Origin: Sacculina carcini | Taxonomy: Eukaryota > Arthropoda > Thecostraca > Sacculinidae | Length of the DNA stretch: 64,000 nt | Direction: 5' to 3' | Assembly: GCA_916048095.2 (NCBI GenBank) | Contig: OU696574.1 | Coordinates: 7,697,087-7,761,086, forward strand | Part shown: piece after piece, positions 13,296 to 26,090 of the stretch | Position numbering within the stretch: the first letter of the stretch is position 1 | How the letters are laid out: the number at the start of each line of letters is the position of its first letter | The notes under the pieces: generated by a model | The model's database searches: none | Seen by the model: the letters and a program-made list of their open reading frames with translations, nothing else | What the model was told of the DNA's origin: nothing | Program-made: the position numbers and the translations under genes

Positions 13296-15110
13296 CACAT
13301 ACACACACACGCACGCACACATGCACGATTGAAAACACTCGACAAATTGACAAGGCATAACTATACCAAAAGCACGTCATATGCATGTTGACTGCACAAA
13401 AATCGGTACAATAGAACACACAAACACAAACACGGTACATAAACACAAACGTGTCGGGCAACACAATGCGTCAGCATTGGGCGTCATTCTTGCATTGTTG
13501 CTATTTTCGTTGTACAAATCAATATTACGGTGTGCAGAGACCAAAGAAAACTGTTCAAACAAGTTTAATAATCCAAAATCAACTCGAAATTCACTACAGG
13601 ATTAATTACAAGGCTGATTTTACCAGAAGCCCAAGTCGAAAGGAGCCGTCGAAGGTTTTGCGGCCAAACACAAGAAAAACAAGAACTTTACCAAACACAA
13701 ACCCGCCTCTTTTCATGTTCAAACCACACTTCATCTGAAAATTATAATTATCCTGGTAGAAGACAACATTGGGTGCGTTGTCACTCATGCAAAACTATAT
13801 ATACTTAGCAAACGATGTTGAAAGCGAGGGTCTTCCAATTAAGCATGCAAACTTGTCACAGCTACTGTACATGTACTGCATTGCTACGCAGTTACACTCA
13901 CACATACACTCACACATCACACGCATTATGCATACTTCTACGCCCTCACACATTGTATAATGGCTATTGAGTCGACATATACGTACTTTCAGATAAATTG
14001 GGTCCCAATGGAAACAGTCGTTGTGGGAAAATAAACACATAATTTCGCATTGTGCGTTTCATTTTGTCATGAAACACACAATGCCAAACCACACTGACGT
14101 ATTTGACTGATAATTACAACAGATAATTAATTATTATAATAATAATAATGCTAATAATTGATAAAACTGAATTTATAGCGGAGAAACATAATTACCGAAT
14201 GTCAAAAACCAACATTGCTCCTGATCAATACTTTCACTTCGTTGTGTGGAAACAATTGGTAAGCGTGCGTGAATGTGTGTGTGTGCGTGTGTATGTGTCA
14301 GCGTGAGCGTGTGTGTATATATGCGTGTATGTGTGTGTGTATGTGTGCGTGTGAGTGTTTACCTGATTATGCTACAGGATATGGACTATAGACACGATAT
14401 GTCCTGTATCCTTTCCAATATTAACCTAGAACCCGTTTTCTCAAACCAATTAAAAGTTCCAATTTGAAACCTCATGTGAATTTCTCCATACACTAGTGTA
14501 TTTGTGTGCGTGTGTGTGTGTGTGTGTGTGTATTTGCACAAAAGACATTTTCCGGAGGTGAGAACGAAGGGGAGAGAGAGCGCGCAGGCACCGCAGCAGA
14601 GAAGGTCAGAGACGCACAGAGATAACTGCCAGAGATTCAGCTGAAAGGCAAGCGTTGATAAGCACAGAGCGAGCGAGACACAAAAACTATTCTTCGATTC
14701 TGTATGCCAAAGACGCAGTAGGCACCTACACACCAATGTACAATCTACAACACACACACACACACACACACTCATACACACACACACACGGAGACGAGTA
14801 GTTGGCTGTTACCTGGCTAGAGACACAGATGACAAAAACACATACCCCGCCACGTCGACGAGGCTACCAATGTTATATGACCCAGCATGTGCAATTGAGT
14901 GCGTCTATATAGTCTCATATCCACATGTAACAGACATGCATGCCCGTGCTATATCACTCGTGCTTAACACACACACACACACATACACACATACACACAC
15001 ACACACTCGTATTTCACGCTTGTAAATCCGGATTAACAATTTACGTACAATGTCAACAATAGCGTTCGATTAAAACACTAGCACAAACAGCAGTTGAGCA
15101 CGCCTGTATA
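13090..15110. other. No firm gene; microsatellites
   Basis: TG and CA tracts occur at 13.26, 14.27, 14.5, 14.75 and 14.97 kb. A plus-strand frame MPDIDYNDAHTTCKRSPILP ending at a CGT/GTGAGT donor (near 13168) is a weak first-exon candidate with no acceptor. Confidence 0.3.
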
Positions 15111-15113
<3 letters not shown>

Positions 15114-15152
<39 letters not shown>

Positions 15153-15225
15153 TGTGTGTGTGTGTATGTGTGTGTGTGTGTGTATGTGTGTGTGTGTGTG
15201 TGTGTATATGCGTGTGTGTGTGTGT
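15114..15225. repeat. Interrupted (TG)n
   Basis: A TG tract of 112 bp is broken by TATG interruptions. Confidence 0.9.
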
Positions 15226-15693
15226 TAGGTGTAGGTTGTACAGAAAAATAAAAATCTAAATAGTGCCTTCGTGTGCATTTATGCGATGTCATTTAACACT
15301 GCACAAGCACACACATATACAAGCACACACTGGCAAATATACATCGCATACGACTTGACTATTACTATTAATAGTATTAATAAGCATTAGTGCGAGTATA
15401 CCCTCATATGAAACCAAAGACAAGCACGTTGGAAATAGAAAAAAATTCAGAATAAGAAGCCTACAAATCCAGCACACGAAATATCGGAATGTCTTGCCAA
15501 ATAATAGCGATTCCATGCTGCTGAATACTTCGAATGGAATTCGACATTTTTATTATTCTACACGACACGACATACCCACACACGCACACGCATACACACA
15601 CACACGTCCGTAACTGGGGCCAATTAATGGACGCTCGACGATTGCACAGTGAAACGGGTTCTCCTGTCCACGCTCATGCATCTGTGTTGGTAC

Positions 15694-15865
15694 CAGTGGC
15701 AGTGCCAGCACATTTTTATTGGGGGCCACTGGAAAAATCACGGCAATAAGAAGAAATTGAGCTTAATCGATCGAAAGCAGTGAGATAACGGTGGCGGCAA
15801 GCGACGTGGTCAGTTGCTATGGTGGTTTCAAACCTCCCTCGATATGCTACCTGGAGTCGCCACTG
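15694..15865. mobile_element. CAGTGGC-family MITE
   Basis: It begins CAGTGGCAGTGCCAGCAC and ends GGAGTCGCCACTG, 172 bp in all. No convincing target duplication is seen. Just left of it, a minus-strand peptide (ENPFHCAIVERPLIGPSYG, 15606-15663) could be an exon but has a weak acceptor. Confidence 0.55.
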
Positions 15866-16339
15866 ATTGGAATTGTGTACGTCGACACGTTGTGCCCACA
15901 GGCGATAATAGCGCGCGAAAACGCCAATCTCGTGATAAACATCCGAGTATAAGTTATGTGTGTATGTACGTGTATGCATGTGTGCATCTGCTCCAACAGT
16001 CAAGCAAACGTCTGCAAAACAAACATAAAATACAAAGAATAAAATGTCGACAGAGTGAAATGTGTCCGTGTGTATGCGTGTCTGCATATACGCGTGTGTA
16101 TACGCATAAATGTGTATGTGTGAATGTGTGTGTGTGTGTATGTGCGTGTTAGAAGGGCAATAACAGTGTTTATGGCGTGTCTGGCTTCACTCCAACGACA
16201 ATTGACAAAGAAACACACACACATACATGCACGTGCGCCAACACACACATAATATTGACGTGCACATCAATAGACAAAAGGGAATATATTCATTGCAGCA
16301 AAATCCACGTCATTCTCTCATAAATACTGACAAATACTT

Positions 16340-16475
16340 TGTGTGTGTGTGTGTGTGTGTGTATTTGTGCGTGTATGTTTGATTGTGTGTGTGCGTGTGT
16401 GTATGTATTTGTGCGTGTGTGTATGTATTTGTGCGTGTGTGTTTGAGTGTTCGAGTGTGTGTGTGTGTGTGTGTA
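16340..16475. repeat. TG/TATTTGTGCG repeat block
   Basis: TG tracts alternate with TATTTGTGCG units in direct orientation. Confidence 0.8.
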
Positions 16476-16679
16476 AGGCGTACGTATATGTGTATAATTG
16501 TTAATGTTGAAACGAATCTCTTAACAGTCTGCATCCAGATTGGATTTTGCTTAATAATAATGATAACTATTAGTATTATAACACAAGAATGCAATCAGCA
16601 TGGCAATACAAATAGCATGTATGCATGTGTGTACAACTACTGCACTCCACTCTTTACACGAGAATAACACAGCAACATC

Positions 16680-18000
16680 AACATCTCAATATAACTCTAT
16701 AATATAACTCAATATAATCAGAGCTAATTTATAACGCTGGAATTCATTAGAGCAAAAACGTTTCTATATTTTTTATAGATTGTACAGTGAACATTATTGT
16801 GTTTTCAACTTCATTGTGCTGCCTTCGCAGGAGGCGAGGGACTGGAAGAAATTCGATAAATCAAATGTTCTCAATCTAATGTTCATTGGCAATTCTTTCC
16901 GAAAATTGGTTGTAAATATACTACTATTTATGGTTTAGACAACATAGAATCCAATGGTGTTAAGTGAATTGGGATAAAAATTAGTTTGGGTGACGTGAGG
17001 CCAAATTTGAAATTCCTTGTTGAACAAAAAATGAAAAAGTTTTTCACATTTTGATTATTAGGTTGCGTTAAATACTACTTACGACAATCTAATTAAAGCC
17101 ATTGGAAAGATATGTTTGTGTTCTATCAAATGATACAATTATGTTGCATTTTATTCATATCAAAATAACATGATAAACCTGGAAGAACCGCAGTCGTCAA
17201 TTGTCGGTTTGACCGCTAGATTATATAACAGTACAGCTTTAGTGAATTCGTTTAGTCAATGAGGGTATATCCATGGCCGACTAGAATACCAGACGTATAT
17301 CCAGACGATCATGCTATATCTAGCAAATATGACCATGCAAAATATGCAAGAAATGTATGCAAGAAAGTCACGGGTGTGTATGCAAGAAAGTCACGTGCAA
17401 CTTGGTGCTGTAGACATTTTTAGGGTGTGTTCAGGCTGCACCGGGCGTATTCAGTATCGTATATTGGTTTGTGGGCTTGTTATCATAGTGAAATTGTAAA
17501 ACTTTGAGGTGTTCTAGTTTTGAACATTGCCGTTGTTCTTGCACAATATAACAGCACTGGCTTTGTGCAATAATGCGGAGAAAAAAACAAGTGGATGAGG
17601 TAGAAGTCGAGCAAGCACTCTTTCGCTTCCATGGTGTAACATTTGATGAATCCTATCAGTGAAACTATTATGATGCACGAACGCATGCTAAAACCCAATG
17701 ACCATTCTGTTTTTCTAAATAATTGTGTAATATACTTCTAGTATATTGGATTATTGGTGCTAAGAATGTATGTTAATCATGTATTATAAATATCATACAT
17801 ATTTCAAATGTGTCATGCATTGTAGAGTCGAAAATGTGAAAAACGTGGGCATCCGTCAGTTGACTGTACAAATTCTTCTCAGAAGTTGTGCTTTTTGTGA
17901 TCTTAATATGAATTAAATTATAACAAATGGTATACCATTACAAAGATATTAAACTGATCTATTGAATCCTGTTTGTTAAATTGCCATAACAATTATCTAA
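16680..18000. other. AT-rich stretch, no gene seen
   Basis: Unremarkable AT-rich sequence. A short direct repeat of ATGCAAGAAAGTCACG occurs at about 17340-17400. Confidence 0.4.
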
Positions 18001-18004
18001 CAAC

Positions 18005-20140
18005 TAGCATTAAAACCCGCCCGTTGTGCGGAGCAATTCATAACATGAAATAAAATATTCAATTCATAAAAAATAGGGAAAATTAAAAATGAAATAGGGT
18101 ACTCTCATAAAAATATTAATCAATTAAAAATTCTAAGTTTAATTATATTTATTTCGACAAAATATTTCCCCTCAGTCCGCCTTGGTCATTTTTAACCCGC
18201 CCGTCGTGCTGAATAATTCAGAACTCGAACACGATCCGTTCTGGATCTTGAAGCCAAATCCATTGGTTTTGTGCATGGATTAATTCTACAGGGGAAATTG
18301 AACGTTCTATTGTCTATAGCTGCTGCCCGCGGAGCATTTATATTCAGAAAGAAATTACCTTTTTTTAAATGAACCATTTGAAAAATGAACTAAAAAAATG
18401 TAAACACTTTTTTAAACCCGCCCGTCGTGCGGAACAATTCATATAATGAAATTCATAATAAATGCATAATATATAATGAATGCAAATTGAAAAGCAAGAA
18501 ATGAAACCCATAAATATCTTAACCAATAGAAAAGTCTAAATGTGAATAGTTTTGTTTATTATGACAAATATTATCCCTCAACCCGCTTTATATATAAATC
18601 TGCCCGTCGTTTGGTATAATTCAGAACACAAACACGAAACAAACAATGAAAGATGATGAAATCTTTTCTTCAGAATGTTTCCAAACTATATTTATTACTT
18701 AACATGATTCCCCAACATTATTTGCTCAAGCACTATCTTACTTTTACCGCTCTAATATTTATTGCTAAAATTTATATATTTTCCGCTATCATTAAAACCC
18801 AATATAACCTGAGTCAACCCTACCCAACCCAACCCAACCATTCAATCTTGACCGCACTCAGCCTAGTGTGAGGTGATTCAACTCATTAGTTTGTGATCAC
18901 AAAATAGACTGATTCGATCATAATTTGTAATCAGAAGACTGAGATTATCTAACCCAGGGGTTCCAAACACGCGGTCCACCAATACTTTTCTCTCAACCCG
19001 CCAATATAATATCGGAACCAAACTGTAAGGCAGATAAACTCACATTTGTCGCATAATGCGATATATTTATACACCATTTAAGTCACATTTACATTAGTGA
19101 GTCTGGATCTTGAAGTCAAGCCCGTGAGTTTTGTATATGGATTCATTCCACACGGTAAAATTGAATGTTTGCACACACCCGTCGTGCGGAACAATTAATA
19201 AAACAAAAGTAATACATATTTAAATGCAAACAGCCAGTCTAATAGAAAACTCTAAATTGTAAAATCTATACCAATAGGAAATTCCTGTTCTGAATTTGCA
19301 TATTTTTATTCTAATAATTGACGGCATATTATTCAGTCAACCCGCCTCATACTTAAGCCCGCCTGTCGTCAGGGATAATTTCGAAATGTAAACACAAAAT
19401 AACAATACAATTTTTTAGTATATGTATGAACTTTTTTCCATAATATTATCTCATAATTCCCGGTTAATGCTTCCACTAATGCATCATATTCATACAGTTG
19501 TTATTTTTTGGATTACACCGATATTACAGCCCTTGATATTACAGCCGATATTATATTATGCAATCTATATTCTGCCACGTATTATTCCTAATACATATAT
19601 CATCAGATCGCAAAATATATTTGAAGGTTCACATCATTCTCCACCATCATTTGCTCAAGAGCTATTCTACATTTATCGCTAGAATATTTACTGCTAGCAA
19701 AATATCATATACCTCTCTATCATTTAAACCCACTCTTTATAGATACATTTAAGCCCGCCCGTCGTGCGGAACAGTTCATAAAATATAATTAATATTCAAT
19801 TCATAAAAAATTAGTGCAAATTGAAAAAGAAAAACAAACCCATAGAAAAGATTTAGCCAATATAAAAGTCTAAGTGTGAAATTTATGTTTCAATTTAGAA
19901 AACATGTTTTTCCACAACCCGCCTCATATTTAAAGCTGCCCGTCGTGCGGAATAATTCAGAACTCAAACACTAAACAAATACAAAGAAAATTGATGAAAA
20001 ACGACCAATAGAAAAAGTCAAATTTGTAAATTATTGTTTTAATTATTGACGATGTTTTTTCCCTCAACACTGCTCAAATTCACACCCGTCCTTCGTGTGT
20101 AGTAATTTAGAAGTGTAACACTATCAAAACAATGAAACTT
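18005..20140. repeat. Decayed dimeric repeat array (CCCGCCCGTCGTGCGG)
   Basis: The motif CCCGTCGTGCGGAA, with variants, recurs at about 18014, 18196, 18415, 18598, 19185, 19357, 19752, 19933 and 20083. Two forms alternate: one continuing CAATTCATAAAAT and one continuing TAATTCAGAACTCAAACAC, about 172-183 bp apart where paired. That is the pattern of a dimeric higher-order repeat that has diverged. A hAT-like CAGGGGTTCCAAACACGCGG end at about 18956 marks an inserted or ancestral element. No coding sequence. Confidence 0.65.
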
Positions 20141-20289
20141 TCTGTCATCTCTAAAATTCCGGATTAATGCTTCCGCTAAAACAGGAGCTAATATGATGCA
20201 TTCTTAATTGTGATTGGGCTTCAGTGAAATTTAATCGGTGAATATTCCTGTGTAATCGCAAGTGCGCATAATAGCTGTCAAATTGGCAA

Positions 20290-21150
20290 TATGTCCTTTT
20301 GAATTTACACCGCCGTAACTTCCTTCAGATACACTTTGGAAAATTAAAAATTATACCGTATTGTAGAAAACAAGATTTCTAGCACGATGGTATAATTTAT
20401 TTTTATGTGTAACAAATAGTTACTGAAAAATAGTAGAAAAATGAATTAATTTTAGTCGCCCGGTGTTCAAGCGTAATTTTGGATGTATTTGAGAATTTAG
20501 CCAATTTCACACGTTTTTTGTATCATTTGTGGGTATAAATTATAACTTATCTTGTAGAACACAAAATTATCTACACAATAGTATAATTTTTATAGCTGTA
20601 CTATTGCTGGTGTATGAGGAATGGATAGTTGAATATTGACCAAAATATTCACGTTTTTTTGTGCTAATTTTGCCTTTTTGACTTTGTCATTTACACTTCA
20701 CACCGCCGGAACTTTTTTTTAATACACTTTGGTGAATTTAAAATTATACCGCGTTGTAGCAAACGAAATTCCCAGCATGATGGTATTATTTATTTAGATG
20801 TGTGATAATTAGTTTTTGAGAAATAGAGAAAAAAGTATAGATAATCGGACGCGTGGAGTTTAAATAAAATTTTGAATGTAGATTGATTTTTTTTCCATTT
20901 TACATGTTTCATATTTAATTTTTGGGTATAAATTATAATTTGTTGAGTATAACAGAAAATTGTCTACACAATGATATAATTTGTATAGTTGTACCATTGC
21001 TGGTTTAGGAGGAGTAGTCTTCAGAAAATTGACCAAAATTTTCGCATTTTTCAGGGTTCATTTTGTCTTTTCACCGCTATAACGTTTTTTTATTTCATTT
21101 TTGAAATTTAAAATTTAATCTAAAGTGTAGACAAGACAATTTCCAACGTG
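20290..21150. repeat. About 390-bp tandem repeat, 2-3 diverged copies
   Basis: The start motif CACCGCCGTAACTT (20307), CACCGCCGGAACTT (about 20702) and CACCGCTATAACGT (about 21072) recurs about every 370-395 bp. Each is followed by ATTATACCG, GATGGTAT and GGGTATAAATTATAA in the same order. Non-coding. Confidence 0.7.
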
Positions 21151-21154
21151 ATGG

Positions 21155-21237
21155 TATAAATTGTTAGCGGCTAGGCCAAGTGGTGGCCAAATAATAGCTG
21201 ATAGAAAATGGACCAAGGAGGGTTGGACAGACACACA

Positions 21238-21274
<37 letters not shown>

Positions 21275-21300
21275 GATCTCTTTTATATATATAGATGTAA
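21155..21300. repeat. Possible transposon end with CA tract
   Basis: The block GACAGACACACAGACAC...CA-tract...CTCTTTTATATATATAGAT follows the tandem array. The rightmost motif is the near-complement of TCTATATATAAGAGAAATC at about 39868. These may be opposite ends of a Helitron-like family, but no replication or helicase coding sequence is present. Confidence 0.3.
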
Positions 21301-22440
21301 ATTGAGACAAACGTGCCAATTTTTTCACGATACGGTAAACTTGTACTTTTGAATTTAAATTTACGCCCCTAAAATGATTTTAGCACTATTAGATTTAGCG
21401 GTGTCTAAATTATTCGAATATATATACTGATGAATAGTATCCGGAAAAAATTGCCGAGAAAAGTCACCGAAAAAATTGATCCAAAATCACCCAAAAAATT
21501 GCCGAGAAAAGTGTTAAGGACAATATGAAAGCAGAGAATTCAACGAAAACAATAGCCACGAAGAGAACACAAGCAATAGCCAGTCCAGATCATACCACAT
21601 ACACGCACATACACACATATAGACACACAGAGAGGAAGAGATAGAGGGCGATAAGCAGTTGGAATGGGAGAGCAACTAGAAGATAATAGACCGGTCACAA
21701 AGTCTCCACAGTATCCATCATTAGGAGACCTTGGTGCTGGTCGCACGTTGCTAGTGGCTGTTCATTTTGTATGCATGCGCGCGCCTGTTGGGTGGCGTGA
21801 TTGAGTGCGCCAGCGCATGCAATATACATGTGGTGTTGTAAGACCACGAGGCCCGTGGCACCAACCTTGTCAGCTAGCTGACATCCTTGAACGCTTTTGA
21901 TTAAAAGTTAATCGACTTAATTCCACGTTCGAGCATTTCGATCGTAATCTTATCCTGCGGCCGATTGTGAAAAACCAACCACAACAATCATCTACACTAG
22001 GCATATCTCATTGTGCGGCCAATGTGGAGAAGTAGTTCAAAGACGTGCTCAAATGAGGAGGCTGAATACATGGAGTATACAAGACCACCAGACGCTTACC
22101 AGAATCAGATTAATCACTCACAACCCACCAGAAACTACGAGTTAGAAGACTTCAAAAACCAGTTGAGTAAAAGGTGAATTGATTGCCTGAGAAAATGTAA
22201 TTAAACTTTGTTGTTTTTGGTTATTGGTACAGTAGTTGAGAACAAATGGCTACATAATACTATTCAAACATTTGAGTATGTTGTATTTCATTCTATTACT
22301 TCATATTCAACTTTTGCTTCACTCATATTATTGCTCTGCATTGAAGATTTTCAGTGAAATCATAGCTTCAGTCAAAACGTAGTAACACCAGGGTAACTCA
22401 CTACCCTACCTATAGGATCACTGGACTACATTCCCAGATA
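21300..22440. other. No supported gene
   Basis: A minus-strand peptide around 21.66-21.74 kb (APRSPNDGYCGDFVTGLLSS) looks protein-like but its splice borders are unclear. Confidence 0.3.
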
Positions 22441-22473
22441 ATTTGTCAATGATATGACAAAAATATGACTGAC

Positions 22474-22767
22474 TTGGCATTGAAAAGATGAGTGTGGCTG
22501 AGAAGATCATGTTTGAGCTGTGCTGATGTTGGTGACGTTGTTGACAAGTTGGTGACTGACGATGACGAAGCTGATGATGATGTTGGTGACGTTGTCGACA
22601 AGTTGGCTGATGAGGATGATGACGATGATGAAGCTGATGATGATGACGGTGATGTTGATGTCCTAGGCGTTGGTGATGCTGTTTGACTGTTGGTCGACGA
22701 CAAGAGGCGCTTCATCATCAGGCCATCGTTGACGCAGCCCGCACAACTCCCACGTGTCGCTCGATCA
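22474..22767 (-). CDS. Candidate exon, Ser/Thr-rich protein
   Basis: Read on the minus strand, an acceptor (gtgtgtctgcacag, behind a TG tract) opens a frame of about 98 codons ending at a possible donor (CCAA followed by GTCAGT). If that donor is not used, the frame runs on to a TGA at 22446. It encodes a short Cys-containing start (RGSCAGCVNDGLMMKRLLSS) and then a long serine run with two copies of NLSTTSPTS, pointing to a disordered linker made by internal duplication. The run is encoded by TCA/TCG codons and may be length-polymorphic. The complementary strand reads as an Asp-rich frame but has weaker borders. No family is recognised. Confidence 0.42.
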
Positions 22768-22899
22768 CTGTGCAGACACACACACACACATACATACACA
22801 CACACATCCAAATGATAATGAATCAGGTTACTGGCACGCGCAACAAGCTGCAACAACTGCAATGACATCAATTCACAATCTAATTCCACTCTATTTCTC

Positions 22900-23077
22900 A
22901 CTATTCACCCTATATTGTTGATACGTTAGTTGGCCCACATAGAGCGGAGCAATATAACCAGGTCCCCTGGAAGCTGTTGATATGATGTCCACGGTGCCAT
23001 TCCGGCGGCCGACCCAGGTTCCTTTTTTGGTCCAAGGCCTATATAATGACCGACATGAGGACACATTTGGATCCAGA
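22900..23077. other. No feature seen
   Basis: Non-coding sequence leading into the MITE at 23078. Confidence 0.3.
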
Positions 23078-23444
23078 GGAGCAGCGTAGGGGGACGGTCC
23101 GCCCCGGGTGGCACGTTTCAGTGGCGGCGCAAGAACTGCTGAAACGCTGTATCATCGCTATATCCGAGTCGCATTCCCCAATATGTTTCATATTCACTGT
23201 TTTAATCCCCAATAACTTGGAGCTAAATTAAGGCAAGATTGATCGAAAATAAGGATATCCGATTAGGTGGCTAGAAGCATGCACTATTATAAGGGTCTTT
23301 TCAGCTATATAGACAAATGGACTTGCTCATTCCCTTAGTCGTGCTGAAGCGCACAATCCTCTGCGGCTATGTGACTCACAATCATACACGGTGGGGGTCA
23401 GAAAATTACCGCCCCGGGAAGCAAATAGCCTAGCTACGCCACTG
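23078..23444. mobile_element. hAT-type element, CCGCCCCGGG ends
   Basis: The left end contains GGACGGTCCGCCCCGGGTGGC. The right end contains CCGCCCCGGGAAGC and TAGCTACGCCACTG, the reverse complement of a CAGTGGCGTAGCTA terminus. The left terminus is degenerate. Non-coding. Confidence 0.5.
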
Positions 23445-23479
23445 CCACACGGGCATATCTTCTGCCAACACGCCACGAA

Positions 23480-24000
23480 ATGCTACATTCACATTATCCC
23501 GACCAAAATCTCCACGCTAATTCATGGTTTGACCGCGCTCATTTGACCAGAGCCCACACATGTGAAGCACACCATCTCGGCAGGACCACATCTATAACGT
23601 ATTCAGCTGATTTTGAACACTTGCGGTGTCCTGTGTTTGACGGAGTATTCCAACCCCGCGCCGCGCCGGTTGTGCCCATATTTGACAATAATAATAAACA
23701 ATTTTCATTATAAGTCCCGCCCCGTAGATACGCACATATTAACGGCAACACATGTACAACACGCACACACACACACACACCAGATGGGAGCGGTGCTCGG
23801 AGATAACGAGATGACATACACGCAGAAAAACCGGTTGTTCACATGTTTCAACCGTCATCGTATCTCAAGACACACACACACGCACGCACACACTGGCATA
23901 AACACATACAAGCACACGAGCATGACAAAAGTTGATGATGAACGGGCCAGGGATAGAAGGAAGAGAGAAAGGATACATGCAGATGTCAACTAGATCTCAC
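23480..24000. other. Weak exon candidate, CA tracts
   Basis: A plus-strand frame after a CA-tract acceptor (cacaccag at about 23784) reads MGAVLGDNEMTYTQKNRLFT. A minus-strand reading of the same bases ends at a GTGTGT donor. Neither is secure. Confidence 0.25.
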
Positions 24001-24008
24001 AATACCCT

Positions 24009-24092
24009 GTGTACAACACTGTGTACAACACTGTGTAAAACACTGTGTACAACACTGTGTACAACACTGTGTACAACACTGTGTACATGTGA
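24009..24092. repeat. 12-bp minisatellite
   Basis: GTGTACAACACT is repeated six times with one change (GTGTAAAACACT), then a partial unit. Confidence 0.92.
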
Positions 24093-24217
24093 AACGCAGC
24101 GCCAAGATGGAACAATTAATAAAATTGGTAATTTTGGTGATTTCATTTGGAATCGTCCTATTCACCAAGACTCACGCACACAAACATAAATGAGTCATAA
24201 CCAGTCCTAGTCATGAC

Positions 24218-25283
24218 TAGAGTTGGGAATTTCATATGTTCACATAAAAATATTTTTTCACATAAAATGAGATTAAGTGAAAAAACATAAAATGTCATTT
24301 TCACTGAAAAATGTTGCCAAATATATAATAATATATGTTGCGCCAGAAATTAATAATTATGTATTATGTTAATCATTGTCATTACACAGATCATGGATTT
24401 AACATGGTATGATACACTCGAGCACTGCATTTAGGTACAATATTAACGCCAGCAACGCTAACAATGGACATATAGCAACGTTTCTGATATAATATTAAGT
24501 CCGACAACATGGCAACGGGTTTCAGAGGGTCTGCAATAACTCGCTATGCAGATCAAATTGCTCCAAGCTAGGCGCACGTGTCATTGGCATTTTTGGAATG
24601 AAGGGTTCTACATACATGTACTTACTATTTACGTTTTCGGGAAATATTCAACACAAATTGCTCAAATGGTTTTTATATTGTCACGCTAAAAAAGGTTTAA
24701 GGAATTCAATGTGAAGTGGAATTTTCCCAGAGAAACATGTCTGAAGGAAGCAGCATGGGTTGCGTTGCATGTGACAAAGACGTGTTCGCTGGTGACAAGT
24801 CGCAGCTCAGGTAACACAACAAATCGACTGCTCACTCGAAAAACATTAAATAAAAACGTCCATGTAGAATCGAATCATTGGGATTATTGCGCTTCGAAGC
24901 AGCATTTCAAAATGGCACCCCTACCATGAACTTTTCGAGTGTAATTCCTCATGTTTCCAATAACCCCGCATATTTTTGCTTTGCTCCCCTCAGCCCACCA
25001 CCGTAGAGATCCTGGCATCAGCACTGCACTCCTACTTCATCGGAAGGGCCCAATCAAGGTGAAACTTTCGCCACGCACTACGAAAATTTCGCCTCTCTGA
25101 AGGTTGCTTCCCAATAGAATGCCGCTCAATACAAGCCTAGAGTGCAAACAATCTACGAAACAGTCCAAAATTCAAATATTATATAAGAATTGAATAATAC
25201 ATTTTGAGGTTTTTGTCAAAATATTTTCGTCTCATAATAAAAACATAAAGCGCCGAAAATTATCACATAAAGTTCCAAATCTA
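24218..25283 (+). mobile_element. Non-autonomous hAT element, copy B
   Basis: TIRs begin TAGAGTTGGGAATTT and end CCAAATCTA. Flanking octamers GTCATGAC and GTCATAAC match at 7 of 8 bases. The element is the inverted relative of 5233-6345. Within it, one frame around 24750-24830 reads CVACDKDVFAGDKSQL, a stop, then HNKSTAH. That is the layout of a C2H2/BED-like finger (two Cys then two His), as in the N-terminal DNA-binding domain of hAT transposases. The frame is broken by stops, so this is a decayed transposase trace. Confidence 0.7.
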
Positions 25284-25446
25284 GTCATAACCATGCCTTT
25301 AGCAACACCTTCCGGCTTCCCAATATATCCCAATAATGGATGGGTGGGTGTGTGTGTGTGTATTTTTGTCGGATCTATTAGATGTATGCAGAAGATGACA
25401 CACATGCACACGCGCAAACATACGAATGGCATCGTGTAGAACAAGA

Positions 25447-25760
25447 ATCTCAAACACACGACCCGCGAAGCATTTTCTTGTGACCCGCCAATATAATTAA
25501 ACTGCAAGATAACGCAGACAAAAACTCATATATTGCATAATGTCAATTATTATACGTTATTATGTTTAAACGATGCCAATTTTCATATGCCAATATGCCA
25601 ATTATTATACGACATCAGTTCTTTTGGATATTGAAGTCAAGTCTATGATTTTTGTAGATTGATTAATTCTACATAATCAAATTGAACTGTATAGATCTGG
25701 CCGGCGTGCCATCAATATTTCACAAGAATGGCCCATCTTTTCATTTGAGCTTGAGATAAC
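25447..25760. repeat. Relic related to the 18.96-19.2 kb repeat
   Basis: CAAACACACGACCCGCGAAGC, CCCGCCAATATAAT and TTGAAGTCAAGTCTATGATT have diverged counterparts at about 18965-19150. The start resembles the CGCGGCCCGCC-type ends of hAT non-autonomous elements. Confidence 0.55.
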
Positions 25761-26085
25761 TGGCGTAAAGTCACCATTAATTCAAGTGGCCGATGCAAAT
25801 AACCGCTTGTAATTGAATTAGCATGTGCCAGACGAACGTATGTTAGCATTATAATCTGAAAATACATCTACACGCGGTGGACCTTGGCGAAAATGATCGA
25901 TTATGAGCCCAGGCAGTCGTTGACACAAAAAAGCATCGCGTCTTTCTCCACTGATAAAAATGAGATGATAAATGAAACAGCCATGTATATTCTAAAGCAC
26001 GTCCCGAAAGCGAGTTTAGACTGGACAACGTTTGGCATTCGCCGAAACTTCGCAAAAACTAAAGCTCAACCAGAACACGCACGCA
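25760..26085. other. No feature seen
   Basis: No supported gene or repeat in this interval. Confidence 0.3.
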
Positions 26086-26090
26086 CAAAC

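Noticed and set aside
15606-15663. Exon ENPFHCAIVERPLIGPSYG on minus strand
   Set aside because: The acceptor lacks a pyrimidine or TG tract and the donor lies in a TG microsatellite; kept only as a note.
18005-20140. CRISPR-like array
   Set aside because: The spaced repeats are long, diverged and dimeric, with no uniform spacers and no cas genes, in an animal sequence.
23986-24189. Cys/Thr/Leu repeat protein (TTLC units)
   Set aside because: It is a translation of the 12-bp GTGTACAACACT minisatellite.
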